From: CAZYVU01 sp964651435
GTDB taxonomy: Bacteria; Desulfobacterota; Syntrophorhabdia; Syntrophorhabdales; CAYQXL01
NCBI GenBank assembly: GCA_964651435.1
Contig: CAZYVU010000017.1
Coordinates: 1-54,451 of the forward strand
DNA length: 54,451 bases
Direction of reading: 5' to 3'
Shown here: piece by piece, positions 8,299 to 16,051 of the stretch
Position numbering within the stretch: position 1 is the stretch's first letter
How the letters are laid out: each line of letters begins with the position of its first letter
The notes under the pieces: generated by a model
Databases searched by the model: none
Told to the model about the DNA's origin: nothing
Seen by the model: only the letters and a program-made list of their open reading frames with translations
Position numbers and translations under genes: made by a program

Positions 8299-9561
8299 AT
8301 GGAAAAGATGCAGACGCTCAGGGGTTTTCGAGACATTCTTTACGACGAAGCAGCGGCCTTTCGGCGCATCGAGGCCTCTGCCCGCCGCTACCTGACGCTC
8401 TTCGGGTTCAGGGAGATCGAGGTGCCCATCCTCGAAAGGACGGAGCTTTTCGTCCGCACCATCGGCGAGGCCACCGACATAGTGGAGAAGGAGATGTTCT
8501 CCTTCAGGGACCTCGGCGGGGACGCCGTGACGATGAGGCCCGAGGCTACTGCCGGCGTGGTGCGGGCCTATCTCCAGTCCGGCCTCTATGCCAAGGAGCG
8601 GGTCAGCAGGCTTTTTACCATCGGCCCCATGTTTCGCCACGAGAAGCCCCAAAAGGGGAGGTTCAGGGAGTTCCGCCAGATCGACGTGGAGGTCTTCGGT
8701 GTCGACGACCCCCTCGTCGACGCCGAACTGCTCTATCTGATCAGCCTCATCGCCGACGATCTCGGCGTGAGCGGCTACACCATGGAGGTGAACAGCGTCG
8801 GGTGCCCGGCCTGTCGCCCCGCATTCAGGGACAAACTCGTCGACTACCTCGGGTCGCACACCGATGACCTCTGCGAGGACTGCCTGAGACGGCGGGAGCG
8901 CAACCCGCTCAGGGTCTTCGACTGCAAGAACAGCCAGTGCATTGAGGTGGGCAGGGGATCGCCCCTGCTCTACGACCTGCTCTGTCAGTCCTGCCGCGAT
9001 CATTTTTCCGCCTTCTGCCGCCATCTCGACGACTTTCGGGTGCCCTTCACAATAAACAAACGGCTTGTGCGGGGATTGGACTACTATACGAGAACGGTCT
9101 TCGAAGTGACCTCGGAGGCGCTGGGCGCCCAGAAGACCTTCATTGCAGGCGGGCGATACGAAAATCTGGTCGGCGAAATGGGCGGCCCGGAGACGCCGGG
9201 GACGGGCTTCGCCATCGGTGTCGAGCGGCTGGCGCTTGTAGCGCAGACCGGCAAGCCGTCTGCTGTGCCCTCCTTCTTTTTCGCCTATCTTGGCGGCGCG
9301 GCAAAAGGATACGTGACGGCTCTCAAATCCCTTTTCACGGCCAAGGGCCTCTCCCTCTACTACGGTTACGACGGCAAGTCGCTGAAGTCGCAAATGCGCT
9401 ACGCCGACAGCCTGTCCGTGAACTATGTGCTCATTCTCGGCGACGACGAGATCGCCAGGCAGAGCATCATCGTCCGCAACATGGCCGACGGAACGCAGGC
9501 AGAGCTTCCGCTGGACCTCGGGGGCCTATCGGCGGCCCTGGACCGTCTCATCGCCAAGTAA
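8299..9561 (+). CDS. hisS: Histidyl-tRNA synthetase
   Basis: A 420-residue class II aminoacyl-tRNA synthetase that charges tRNA-His. Motif 2 covers RLFTIGPMFRHEKP and GRFREFRQIDVE; the His-specific signature appears as LVRGLDYYTRTVFE, and motif 3 contains GTGFAIGVERL. Cys-rich positions (CPAC, CEDC, DCKNSQC, CQSC) resemble the insertion of clostridial and deltaproteobacterial HisRS and may bind zinc. The C-terminal anticodon-binding domain begins near residue 325. ATG 8299 is chosen because AAGGA lies 7-8 nt upstream; the frame is open 15 codons further. The last 36 bases overlap the convergent gene. Confidence 0.95.
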   Translation: MEKMQTLRGFRDILYDEAAAFRRIEASARRYLTLFGFREIEVPILERTELFVRTIGEATDIVEKEMFSFRDLGGDAVTMRPEATAGVVRAYLQSGLYAKERVSRLFTIGPMFRHEKPQKGRFREFRQIDVEVFGVDDPLVDAELLYLISLIADDLGVSGYTMEVNSVGCPACRPAFRDKLVDYLGSHTDDLCEDCLRRRERNPLRVFDCKNSQCIEVGRGSPLLYDLLCQSCRDHFSAFCRHLDDFRVPFTINKRLVRGLDYYTRTVFEVTSEALGAQKTFIAGGRYENLVGEMGGPETPGTGFAIGVERLALVAQTGKPSAVPSFFFAYLGGAAKGYVTALKSLFTAKGLSLYYGYDGKSLKSQMRYADSLSVNYVLILGDDEIARQSIIVRNMADGTQAELPLDLGGLSAALDRLIAK

Positions 9562-9966
9562 CTTTCCCTTATAGACAAGATAGGTGAGAACGATGGCCAG
9601 CGCAAAGCGGAAGGCCACCAGCACGAGGCCGTTGGCCCCGATGACGACGAAGATAAGGGTGTCTTCGATAATGGCGTGGCAGACGGACAGAAAGAGCAGG
9701 ATGAGAAAGGCCTCCTTCTTCGATACCTTGGCCGTTCGCAGCGAATGGATGATAATACCCGCCCCGTAGGTAAGCCCTATGATAATGCCCGTGAAGAGCG
9801 GTACGATGCCGCCCTGGGAGATGCCCATGAGAGAAAAGGTGCGCTTTCTCACCGCTTCCGTCCGGTGCTTGAGAAACTCGTAGGACACGGTGAGCGGGAG
9901 GATGATGCACAGGAGTTGGAGCGTCAGAACAAGGGAATCCTTGAGGGCTACGAAAAGGGCTTCCAT
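9526..9966 (-). CDS. Nucleoside-recognition (Gate) domain membrane protein, second half
   Basis: A 146-residue membrane protein with about four hydrophobic segments and the Gate-domain features GGIVPLFTGIIIGLTYGAGIII and HAIIEDTL. Gate domains occur in nucleoside transporters and in SpmA/SpmB. The start ATG 9966 lies inside the end of the upstream partner (19-base overlap), so the two halves are translationally coupled and probably form one complex. Its tail overlaps hisS by 36 bases end to end. Substrate unknown. Confidence 0.7.
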   Translation of the reverse strand: MEALFVALKDSLVLTLQLLCIILPLTVSYEFLKHRTEAVRKRTFSLMGISQGGIVPLFTGIIIGLTYGAGIIIHSLRTAKVSKKEAFLILLFLSVCHAIIEDTLIFVVIGANGLVLVAFRFALAIVLTYLVYKGKLLGDETVQGRR

Positions 9967-10388
9967 ATGAGATTCAGCAGAACGCCCGAAAGAAGGCTTA
10001 AGACAACACGGGCCCCCGTCATGATCCAGGCGTTCACCTCCGTTTTTCTCGTCACGGCGGTCTCTATGGGCAGGCTGTGGGCGAGCCCCAGCATGAGGGC
10101 CATGACGGTGATTTCCTTTGCAGGCAGGTGCAGGGGGGCCAGAACCGCTATTGCGGCATAGAGGTTCACGAAGTAGCCGACAACAAGGCCCAGGGCGCAT
10201 TCGCCGGGAAGGCCGAAAAGGCCCATGAAAGGCTTGCAGAAATCGCCTACCACCGTTAAAAGACCCGATCTTTTTACAAACTCTATGGCAATGTAGAAGG
10301 GAACAATGACCTTGACCATCTCGAAGGTGATCGAGAGACCGTGAACCAGTCCGGCCTTGAGGGTCGCATGGAAGGCCTGCCGGGTCAT
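9948..10388 (-). CDS. Nucleoside-recognition (Gate) domain membrane protein, first half
   Basis: A 146-residue membrane protein partnered with the downstream gene of equal length, like the SpmA/SpmB arrangement. Visible features are SITFEMVKVIVPFYIAIEF, a GEC-A-LGLVVGYFVN segment and a second half with LGLAHSLPIETAV. The family is found in transporters and in poorly characterised membrane pairs outside sporulating bacteria. The gene lies 39 bases after the FadL-type porin on the same strand, so porin and Gate pair may be one transcription unit for uptake of a hydrophobic or nucleoside-like compound. That link is inference. Confidence 0.7.
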   Translation of the reverse strand: MTRQAFHATLKAGLVHGLSITFEMVKVIVPFYIAIEFVKRSGLLTVVGDFCKPFMGLFGLPGECALGLVVGYFVNLYAAIAVLAPLHLPAKEITVMALMLGLAHSLPIETAVTRKTEVNAWIMTGARVVLSLLSGVLLNLIWKPFS

Positions 10389-10427
10389 CGGCGGCCGGCC
10401 TCCCGGCCTCCCGTCTTTCCTGAAGCG

Positions 10428-11624
10428 CTACTGCTCGTAGGAAACGGTAAAGAGGATGACGTTGGCGAAGGTGTCATACTTGCCCTTCGGCGCGCCGACA
10501 ATATTCTTCGTCGAATCTGCCTGGTCGAAAAGGGTGGCCTGGTAGCCCAAGCCTATCTTGAACTGATCAAGCTTTACCGTTGCGCCGCAGGTGAGGAGGT
10601 TGCGCGATGCGTCGGGAAGCTCGGGACTCAGGGTGCTGTCGGGGACCGGCGTCTTGTCGTACATGTAGCCGACCTGTGTCTCCAGGTATTTGTTCCAGCG
10701 GTAGTTGGCCCCGATGGAGAAGCTGGGTGAGTTCGACCATCCCTTGTAGATGGTCAGGGGCGCCATGCCGTTTTTGAAGTAGATCGTATATTTGTCCAGA
10801 GTGGACCATCCGCTCAGGAAAACATCGGCCTCGACGGTAAGGTCGCCGAATCTTTTCGCTATACCGCCGGTCCAGACGAAGGGAAGGTCGAGGCTTGATG
10901 ATACCCTGCCGTCAGGCAAATATTTCTTGAAAGGCTGTGGGGCGTAAAACCGTACGTCTCCCGTATAGCCTATATTAACGGCGCTTCGATAGGTCAGTGA
11001 AAGGGTGAAATCCTTGGGAAGCCTGACGGCGAGTGCCGCATTGTACCCCAACCCGTCGCCGTTGCCCGAAAGCTTTGCCACGGCGTCCATGCCCGGGCCC
11101 ACGGCTATGTTGTTCTTCAGGGTTAGGGAGCTTGTGGCGTAGGAAAAGCCTGCCGAGAAAGAAACGTAGTCGTTAAATTTATATGCAACGACAGGGTTTA
11201 TGTACGTCGAGCCGATCTCGGCGTAGGTGGTCTGATAGCGGCCGACCCATGCCTGGGGCCATTCCGTGGAGAGCCCGAAGGGTGTATAGACGCCCATGCC
11301 GAAGGACCATTTGTCCATGGTGTAGGATGCAAAAAATGTAGGAATGAAATGATTCCTCGGAATGGCGTTCACCCTCAGACCTGTCTCGGCATCCTGGTAG
11401 CGGCGACTGGATGTAAAGGCGTTGACACCGGCTGAGATGTTGAGGCCCTTTAGGTCGGTAAGGAGCGATGGGTTATAGAAGACTGCCGAGGCATTGTCTA
11501 TGGACGAGGCAACGGCAAGCCCCATGCCGTTTGCCTTGGCATCCTGGTTGTAGATGAGAAAACCGCCGGCAGATGCGTAAGTTGGAAGCAGGATAAGACA
11601 TAGTACAAGAGCAGCCGTCTTCAC
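10428..11624 (-). CDS. OmpP1/FadL family outer-membrane transporter
   Basis: A 398-residue beta-barrel that in this family admits long-chain fatty acids or other hydrophobic compounds. It has a cleavable signal peptide (VKTAALVLCLILLP..ASA) followed directly by GGFLIYNQDAKANGMG, the FadL hatch start with its NGMG turn. SSIDNASAVFYNPSLL is the second family signature. Alternating hydrophobic strands continue to the C-terminal residues TVSYEQ. The start is GTG 11624 with GGAGG 5 nt upstream; the frame is open 26 codons further but the signal peptide begins here. Confidence 0.88.
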   Translation of the reverse strand: MKTAALVLCLILLPTYASAGGFLIYNQDAKANGMGLAVASSIDNASAVFYNPSLLTDLKGLNISAGVNAFTSSRRYQDAETGLRVNAIPRNHFIPTFFASYTMDKWSFGMGVYTPFGLSTEWPQAWVGRYQTTYAEIGSTYINPVVAYKFNDYVSFSAGFSYATSSLTLKNNIAVGPGMDAVAKLSGNGDGLGYNAALAVRLPKDFTLSLTYRSAVNIGYTGDVRFYAPQPFKKYLPDGRVSSSLDLPFVWTGGIAKRFGDLTVEADVFLSGWSTLDKYTIYFKNGMAPLTIYKGWSNSPSFSIGANYRWNKYLETQVGYMYDKTPVPDSTLSPELPDASRNLLTCGATVKLDQFKIGLGYQATLFDQADSTKNIVGAPKGKYDTFANVILFTVSYEQ

Positions 11625-11673
11625 TATTCCTCCAGTATGGAAATGCCGTGGGCGACAACGTCGGAACGCCGTC

Positions 11674-11702
11674 GTTATATCATTGCCCATAGGCAAAAGC
11701 AA
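11674..11702 (-). promoter_or_regulatory. Candidate promoter of the FadL-type gene
   Basis: On the minus strand, TTGCTT, a 17-nt spacer and TATAAC (5/6) predict a leader of about 43 nt before GTG 11624. Confidence 0.4.
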
Positions 11703-11804
11703 CAGGGAAAGATGGCCCCGGGCCCGGACAACAGGCGAGAAGATTCAAAAAAAGATTTTTGTAGTCATTTTTGTAGCAATTTTATAGAATACACATCAGG
11801 AAAG

Positions 11805-12728
11805 ATGATCTATACCGTAACTCTCAATCCTTGCCTTGACACGACCGTTGAGGTGGAGGAGCTCGTGTACGATGACGTTAACCCTATCGTGGATGAGCGA
11901 AAAAGGGCTTCCGGGAGAGGCATAGACGTCTCCCGGGTCATCAAGGAATTGGGGGGGCAGAGCGTGGCCCTGGGGTTCGCGGGTGGCTACCGCGGCCTGG
12001 AGATTGAGGGCCTCCTCATCGGCGAAGGCGTTGTATGCGACTTTACGAAGACCCACGAAGAGACCCGTAAACGAATCACCATCTATCAGAGAAGAAAGAA
12101 GATCCAAACCCTTCTCAGCGGTGCCGAACCACCCGTCACCCCACTCGATATCGCCGCTTTCTTCGGCAAGATAAAAGAGATTCCGTCGGGAAGTTTTGTG
12201 GTCATCAGCGGCAACCCTCCGGAAACCATCAACGAGAGCTTTTACGCTCAGCTTACGACGACGCTGAAGGAAAAGGGCATCAAGGTGATGCTCGATACGG
12301 ACGGCGGGGCGCTGAGCATGGGAGTGAGCGCCGGACCCTGCCTCATTAAACCGAACGTTCATGAGCTCGGCCGCCTTGTGGGCAGGAGTGTGAGCGACAT
12401 GGAGGACATCATCGGGTATGGGATGCCCTACACGGACAGCGTCGAATACGTTGTCGTGTCCATGGGTGCGCGGGGTGTTCTGGGCCTTACGAAGGCAGGC
12501 GTACTCCATGTCGTTCCGCCCAAGGTGAAGGTGTGCAGCTCAATCGGCGCCGGCGATTCGCTTGTTGCCGGAATGGTGCTCGGCCTCGGCACGGGCCTGT
12601 CCTTCGAGGGTGCCCTTGTGCTCGGCGTGGCCTGCGGGGCGGCGTCGACGCTCAGCCCGGAGAACGCTCTCTGCCGCAGGGAAGATGTGCTTGAGATTGA
12701 AAAAGATATTGTTGTGAAAAAAATTTGA
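11805..12728 (+). CDS. PfkB-family sugar-phosphate kinase (1-phosphofructokinase-like)
   Basis: A 307-residue ribokinase-fold kinase. It starts MIYTVTLNPCLDTTVEV, the characteristic N-terminus of 1-phosphofructokinase, tagatose-6-phosphate kinase and PfkB. The second PfkB signature with the catalytic aspartate is IGAGDSLVAGM in the C-terminal third. It would phosphorylate a hexose phosphate using ATP; FruK, LacC or PfkB cannot be separated here, and no PTS gene is nearby. The start ATG 11805 follows AGGAAAG. The frame is open 56 codons upstream but that stretch is low-complexity and AT-rich, and looks like promoter. Confidence 0.85.
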   Translation: MIYTVTLNPCLDTTVEVEELVYDDVNPIVDERKRASGRGIDVSRVIKELGGQSVALGFAGGYRGLEIEGLLIGEGVVCDFTKTHEETRKRITIYQRRKKIQTLLSGAEPPVTPLDIAAFFGKIKEIPSGSFVVISGNPPETINESFYAQLTTTLKEKGIKVMLDTDGGALSMGVSAGPCLIKPNVHELGRLVGRSVSDMEDIIGYGMPYTDSVEYVVVSMGARGVLGLTKAGVLHVVPPKVKVCSSIGAGDSLVAGMVLGLGTGLSFEGALVLGVACGAASTLSPENALCRREDVLEIEKDIVVKKI

Positions 12729-12740
12729 TTAGTGTAATAT
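12712..12740 (+). promoter_or_regulatory. Candidate promoter of the lipoprotein genes
   Basis: TTGTGA, a 17-nt spacer and TAATAT (each 4/6) straddle the end of the kinase gene in an AT-rich patch. The overlapping TGTAAT (12733-12738) is an alternative -10. Confidence 0.35.
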
Positions 12741-12784
12741 GAATCATAGTGCGTTTATTTGACAACGAAAGGAGGTGAACGTAC

Positions 12785-13000
12785 ATGAAGAAGCTCGTAG
12801 TGTTTTTTATGGTATTTGCATTCTTTGCAACCGTAACACTGATGGGTTGTGGGCCTTCACAGGAACCTCCGAAACCGGCACCACCGAAAGAAGAGGCAAA
12901 ACCGGCTGAGCCTGCAAAACCGGCTGAAGAAGCAAAGCCCGGAGCCCCAGCGGAGAAACCGGCGGAGAAACCGGCGGAGAAGCCAGCAGAAAAGAAGTAA
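12785..13000 (+). CDS. Small Pro/Ala/Lys/Glu-rich lipoprotein
   Basis: A 71-residue predicted lipoprotein. The signal peptide MKKLVVFFMVFAFFATVTLMGC ends in a lipobox with Cys at residue 22. The rest is an extended, charged Pro-Ala-Lys-Glu tail. The gene has a near-perfect AAAGGAGGTGA ribosome-binding site, implying strong translation. The C-terminus is built from tandem AEKP units. It sits directly upstream of pal. The tail could be a spacer reaching toward peptidoglycan, but no domain is recognisable and no function is assigned. Confidence 0.75.
   Translation: MKKLVVFFMVFAFFATVTLMGCGPSQEPPKPAPPKEEAKPAEPAKPAEEAKPGAPAEKPAEKPAEKPAEKK
12950..12997 (+). repeat. In-gene 12-bp tandem repeat (AEKP)
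   Basis: Four 12-bp units based on GCGGAGAAACCG: the first two are identical, the third has two changes and the last is degenerate. They encode AEKP-AEKP-AEKP-AEKK at the end of the small lipoprotein. Copy number could vary by slippage without breaking the frame. Confidence 0.8.
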
Positions 13001-13021
13001 GAACGTTTCACAGTATTAATA

Positions 13022-13049
13022 AGGGTATATCCAGAAAAGGGTATACCCT
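13022..13049 (+). promoter_or_regulatory. Stem-loop in the leader of pal
   Basis: AGGGTATA (13022-13029) and TATACCCT (13042-13049) form an 8-bp stem around a 12-nt loop, 25 bases before the pal ATG. No T-run follows, so it is more likely an mRNA-stability or partial-termination element than a full terminator. Confidence 0.4.
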
Positions 13050-13073
13050 AACTCATTTCAAAAGGGGTGGACA

Positions 13074-13607
13074 ATGAAAGTAAGATCATTGGCTATCGTA
13101 TGTTTGCTGGTGGCGCTTGGAATGTTCCTGGGCGGTTGCGGTTGTTTTTATCAGGCCGTAAAGGGCGAGGCACCACCACCGCCGGCCCCTGCTGCCCAGG
13201 TGACACCCCCGGCCGCAAAGGAGGAAGTTAAGGTAGCCCCCGCTCCGGCCCCCGCTCCGGCCCCTACTCCGGTAGCCGCGCTGAAGGATATCAACTTTGA
13301 TTTCGATAAGTACAATATCAGGCCTGGAGATGCAGAGGTACTGAAGGGCAACTACAACTGGTTCAAGGCAAATCCCGGCAAGCGTGCACGGATTGAAGGC
13401 CACTGCGACGAGAGAGGTACTGTAGAGTACAACCTCGCCCTTGGCCAGAGAAGGGCCGATTCGACAAAGAGCTACCTTGGTACGCTCGGCGTTGATGCAA
13501 AGCTTCTCGAAACAGTGAGCTATGGCAAAGAAAGACCGGTCTGCACCGAACATAACGAGGGTTGCTGGGCGAAGAACAGAAGAGCCCATTTCCTGGCACT
13601 TCCGTAA
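13074..13607 (+). CDS. pal: Peptidoglycan-associated lipoprotein (Pal, OmpA-like domain)
   Basis: A 177-residue outer-membrane lipoprotein. The signal peptide ends in lipobox LGGC (Cys 22). A Pro/Ala-rich linker spans residues about 30-65. The OmpA-like peptidoglycan-binding domain follows from about 70, with INFDFDKYNIRPGDAEVL, IEGHCDERGTVEYNLALGQRRA and NRRAHF. The Asp and Arg that hold diaminopimelate in OmpA domains lie in HCDERGT and NRRAHF. Pal normally works with TolB and TolAQR to tether the outer membrane; none of those genes is adjacent. The upstream small lipoprotein is probably co-transcribed. Confidence 0.9.
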   Translation: MKVRSLAIVCLLVALGMFLGGCGCFYQAVKGEAPPPPAPAAQVTPPAAKEEVKVAPAPAPAPAPTPVAALKDINFDFDKYNIRPGDAEVLKGNYNWFKANPGKRARIEGHCDERGTVEYNLALGQRRADSTKSYLGTLGVDAKLLETVSYGKERPVCTEHNEGCWAKNRRAHFLALP

Positions 13608-13617
13608 TTTTTCCAAT

Positions 13618-14712
13618 GTGGAGGAGGACACTGCCTGTGTCCCCCTCCATGTGAACACCGTTCAAGAACTTTCACAGATCAGACCCCTCACAGAGGAGAC
13701 GTACGACGCTGTGGCGACGGTCTCTAAGGTATACCCGTTCAGGGTTTCGAGGCACTACCTCGGCCTTGCCGACCTGACCCGCCGCTCCTGCCCGATTGCC
13801 GCCCAGTTCCTCCCCTCCTTGGCGGAGCTCGATGACCTGGGGGCGACAGACCCCTTGGCGGAAGGGTCCATATCGGCAACACCCATTCTGCTTAAGCGTT
13901 ATCCCGGCAGGGCAGTAATGCTGGCGGCATCTGACTGCGCCATGTACTGCCGGTTCTGCAACCGGAAGAGACTTGTCGGCCGAGGTTGGGAGGTGCAGGC
14001 GCTCTGGGATGAGGCGTTCACCTTCCTGGAGCAGGACAGCGAGACCACCGAGGTGATTCTCTCCGGCGGCGACCCCTTCACCTTGTCGGGCGACGCCTTC
14101 GGGTATCTGTTGGGCAGGCTTCGCGCAATCGGCCATATCGATACGGTGCGGATCAGCACGAGAATGCCCGTCGTGTGCCCCCAGGCGGTGGGTGAGGCCC
14201 AGCTCAAGGCCCTCAAAGCGGGCTCGCCGTTCTGGGTCGTCCTTCATATAAACCATCCCTGGGAGATTAGCCCGCAGTTCATAGAGGTAACGAGGCGCTT
14301 GAGGGAGGCGGGAAATCCCCTGGTGAGCCAGACGGTTCTTCTGAGAGGGGTCAACGACTGTTCCCACGTGCTGAGGAAGCTCTTTAGCGGGCTCGTCCGT
14401 TTGGGCGTCAAGCCCTATTATCTCTTTCAGCTCGATGAGGTAAGGGGGGGGCAGCACTTCAAGGTCCGCATTGAAGAAGGCCTGCGGATCATGGATGAAC
14501 TGAGGGCGACGGCGTCGGGGCTCGCCATTCCCAGTTACGTGGTCGACATGACGGGGGGTGCGGGCAAGATAGCGGCCGAGAGGATGGCGGGGGCAAGGGG
14601 CGAGGCGACGCGGTCTCCTGTTCCGGGGTTGACGGCTGTCACCGGACGATACACCGACGATGGCCCCGAGAGCCGTTGCATGGAGTGCGGCATTTGCCGC
14701 GAAGCAGAGTGA
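13618..14712 (+). CDS. KamA-family radical SAM aminomutase (lysine 2,3-aminomutase-like)
   Basis: A radical SAM, PLP-dependent enzyme of 364 residues from this start. It has the cluster motif CAMYCRFC. The PLP lysine is in GGAGK. Substrate-binding aspartates of lysine 2,3-aminomutase are conserved in FQLDEV and VVDMTGG. GVNDC plus a C-terminal CMECGIC reproduce the four-cysteine zinc site of clostridial aminomutase, whereas EpmB has NDN and lacks the tail. It is shorter than lysine aminomutase (about 416). The start is uncertain: GTG 13618 lies 10 nt after the pal stop and allows re-initiation, while GTG 13651 lies just past a strong hairpin; neither has a clean Shine-Dalgarno. Both frames avoid the 86-base overlap with pal that the ATG at 13522 would need. 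Confidence 0.82.
   Translation: MEEDTACVPLHVNTVQELSQIRPLTEETYDAVATVSKVYPFRVSRHYLGLADLTRRSCPIAAQFLPSLAELDDLGATDPLAEGSISATPILLKRYPGRAVMLAASDCAMYCRFCNRKRLVGRGWEVQALWDEAFTFLEQDSETTEVILSGGDPFTLSGDAFGYLLGRLRAIGHIDTVRISTRMPVVCPQAVGEAQLKALKAGSPFWVVLHINHPWEISPQFIEVTRRLREAGNPLVSQTVLLRGVNDCSHVLRKLFSGLVRLGVKPYYLFQLDEVRGGQHFKVRIEEGLRIMDELRATASGLAIPSYVVDMTGGAGKIAAERMAGARGEATRSPVPGLTAVTGRYTDDGPESRCMECGICREAE
13620..13648 (+). promoter_or_regulatory. Strong hairpin between pal and the aminomutase gene
   Basis: GGAGGAGGACAC pairs with GTGTCCCCCTCC through 12 bp (one A-C mismatch) around a 5-nt TGCCT loop. No T-run follows, so it is not a standard terminator. The GGAGGAGG sequence in the left arm would be hidden in the stem, and both candidate GTG starts flank the hairpin, so it may limit translation. 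Confidence 0.5.
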
Positions 14713-14721
14713 TCTCCCCGT

Positions 14722-15351
14722 TTAAGCGCCCTTGGGCGGAGCCTTAAAAAGTGCCGAGATGTAGTTGATTGCCGAGAAGATGCTGAAGCCCATGGCCAAA
14801 TAGAGGATGACGAGGCCGATCTCCTGAAGGGCGGTGTTGAGATCGAGGCAGGAGAGCCCGATTACCTGTAGATAATCGCATATCGAATAGCTGCTTTTCT
14901 GGGGTACCTTAAAGAGGATGCAGGCAATGCCCACTATCTGGAATGCCGTCTTCAGCTTTCCCGCAAAGGACGGATAGATGGCGATCCCCTCCATGGCGTA
15001 AAAGGACCTGAGGCCGTTGATAAGGAATTCCCTGGCCACAAGGATAACCGTCACCCAGAGCGGAACGAACCTGTAGTAGGTAAGGGTGATGAGCACGGAA
15101 GAGACGAGAAGCTTGTCGGCTATGGGATCGAGGTACAGGCCGAGCCGGCTCTTGAGGCTCATTTTTCGCGCTATGTAGCCGTCGAGGCCGTCGGTGATGC
15201 CGGCTACGATGAAGAGCAGGCAGGCGGCGAAGAGGTACTTCTCATCTTCGGTGGTAATGAGGTAGACGATGACGGGGATAAAAAGAATCCTGATGATGCT
15301 TAATCTGTTGGGAAGAGTCCAGAGAGACGTCTTCTCGTCTCTATCCTTCAT
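14722..15351 (-). CDS. pgsA: CDP-diacylglycerol-glycerol-3-phosphate 3-phosphatidyltransferase
   Basis: A 209-residue inner-membrane enzyme that makes phosphatidylglycerol phosphate, the first step toward phosphatidylglycerol and cardiolipin. The CDP-alcohol phosphotransferase motif is complete: TDGLDGYIAR, then GLYLDPIADKL. It starts MKDRDEKTSLWTLPNRLSIIR, where LPNxLTxxR is the PgsA-type N-terminus. The start overlaps the end of the transglycosylase gene by 11 bases. It converges on the aminomutase gene, separated by 9 bases. An inverted repeat, CGCCC-TT-GGGCG, lies at the end of the coding region. Confidence 0.92.
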   Translation of the reverse strand: MKDRDEKTSLWTLPNRLSIIRILFIPVIVYLITTEDEKYLFAACLLFIVAGITDGLDGYIARKMSLKSRLGLYLDPIADKLLVSSVLITLTYYRFVPLWVTVILVAREFLINGLRSFYAMEGIAIYPSFAGKLKTAFQIVGIACILFKVPQKSSYSICDYLQVIGLSCLDLNTALQEIGLVILYLAMGFSIFSAINYISALFKAPPKGA

Positions 15352-15949
15352 TCCCGGTTCGTAGCTGATTGTAGTAGTGTTTCACCCTCTTGATGAAGTT
15401 CCTCGTTTCTTCAATGGGGGGCACCTTCATCTTGTGCTCCATCACCCGGTTGGGGCCGGCATTGTAGGCCGCAAGCATGAGCTCCAAATCGCCCCTGAAG
15501 AGATCGTCAAGCATCTTCAGGTATCCTGTCCCGCCCCGTATGTTCTCCTCGGGGTTAAAGGGATCGCCAACCTTCATAAGCCTTGCAGTGTCGGGCATGA
15601 GCTGCATCAGCCCCTGGGCTCCCTTGGGCGAAACGGCCCTGGGGTTGAAGTTCGATTCAGCCTTTACGACCGCCTTTACGAGGGAGGGGTCGACGCCCTT
15701 CGAGCTGGCATGATACTGGATGAGATCGTCGAAGGCCTTTGAGTTGACGGGTGAGCCCGCCGGCCAGCTTCTCACTGCGGAGCGCTTTCCGCCGTCGTGG
15801 AGGAGCACCTTGTATTTCTTCCCGCTGGGAAGGATGTTGGTGAAATGGATAACGCCCTGCTCGTCCATGTACTGGTAGATGGCGCCGAGGCAGCCGAGCG
15901 GCGACAGCAACAGTACAACAGCGGCAAAAATGATTGCCCTGAGGATCAT
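15341..15949 (-). CDS. Soluble-type lytic transglycosylase with N-terminal DUF4124-like domain
   Basis: A 202-residue exported enzyme that cleaves peptidoglycan glycan strands. The signal peptide is MILRAIIFAAVVLLLSPLGC; the Cys could be a lipobox. A short DUF4124-like segment follows (IYQYMDEQGVIHFTN). The SLT domain runs from about residue 75, with the catalytic glutamate in KAESNFNPRAVSPKGAQGLMQLMP, GTGYLKML and AAYNAGPNRV. It is co-directional with and overlaps pgsA, so both are probably co-transcribed. Confidence 0.9.
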   Translation of the reverse strand: MILRAIIFAAVVLLLSPLGCLGAIYQYMDEQGVIHFTNILPSGKKYKVLLHDGGKRSAVRSWPAGSPVNSKAFDDLIQYHASSKGVDPSLVKAVVKAESNFNPRAVSPKGAQGLMQLMPDTARLMKVGDPFNPEENIRGGTGYLKMLDDLFRGDLELMLAAYNAGPNRVMEHKMKVPPIEETRNFIKRVKHYYNQLRTGNEG

Positions 15950-16051
15950 GGCCTAATTCTCCTAAACTTTTTCTTAGATGTCAAGCCATTTGCATGGTAT
16001 CATAAGCGCTCACGGTCCGCCGGGTCCATATGGCGGCCCTCCGAGGTGTTC

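Noticed and set aside
8263..9393. 376-codon open frame on the minus strand
   Set aside because: Entirely antisense to hisS, with no domain or ribosome-binding support.
13522..13617. ATG 13522 as start of the aminomutase gene
   Set aside because: It would overlap the conserved end of pal by 86 bases in another frame, without a ribosome-binding site.
14735..14760. CGCCC-TT-GGGCG inverted repeat as a terminator between the aminomutase and pgsA
   Set aside because: It lies inside the pgsA coding end and has no T-run, so it is not supported as a separate element.
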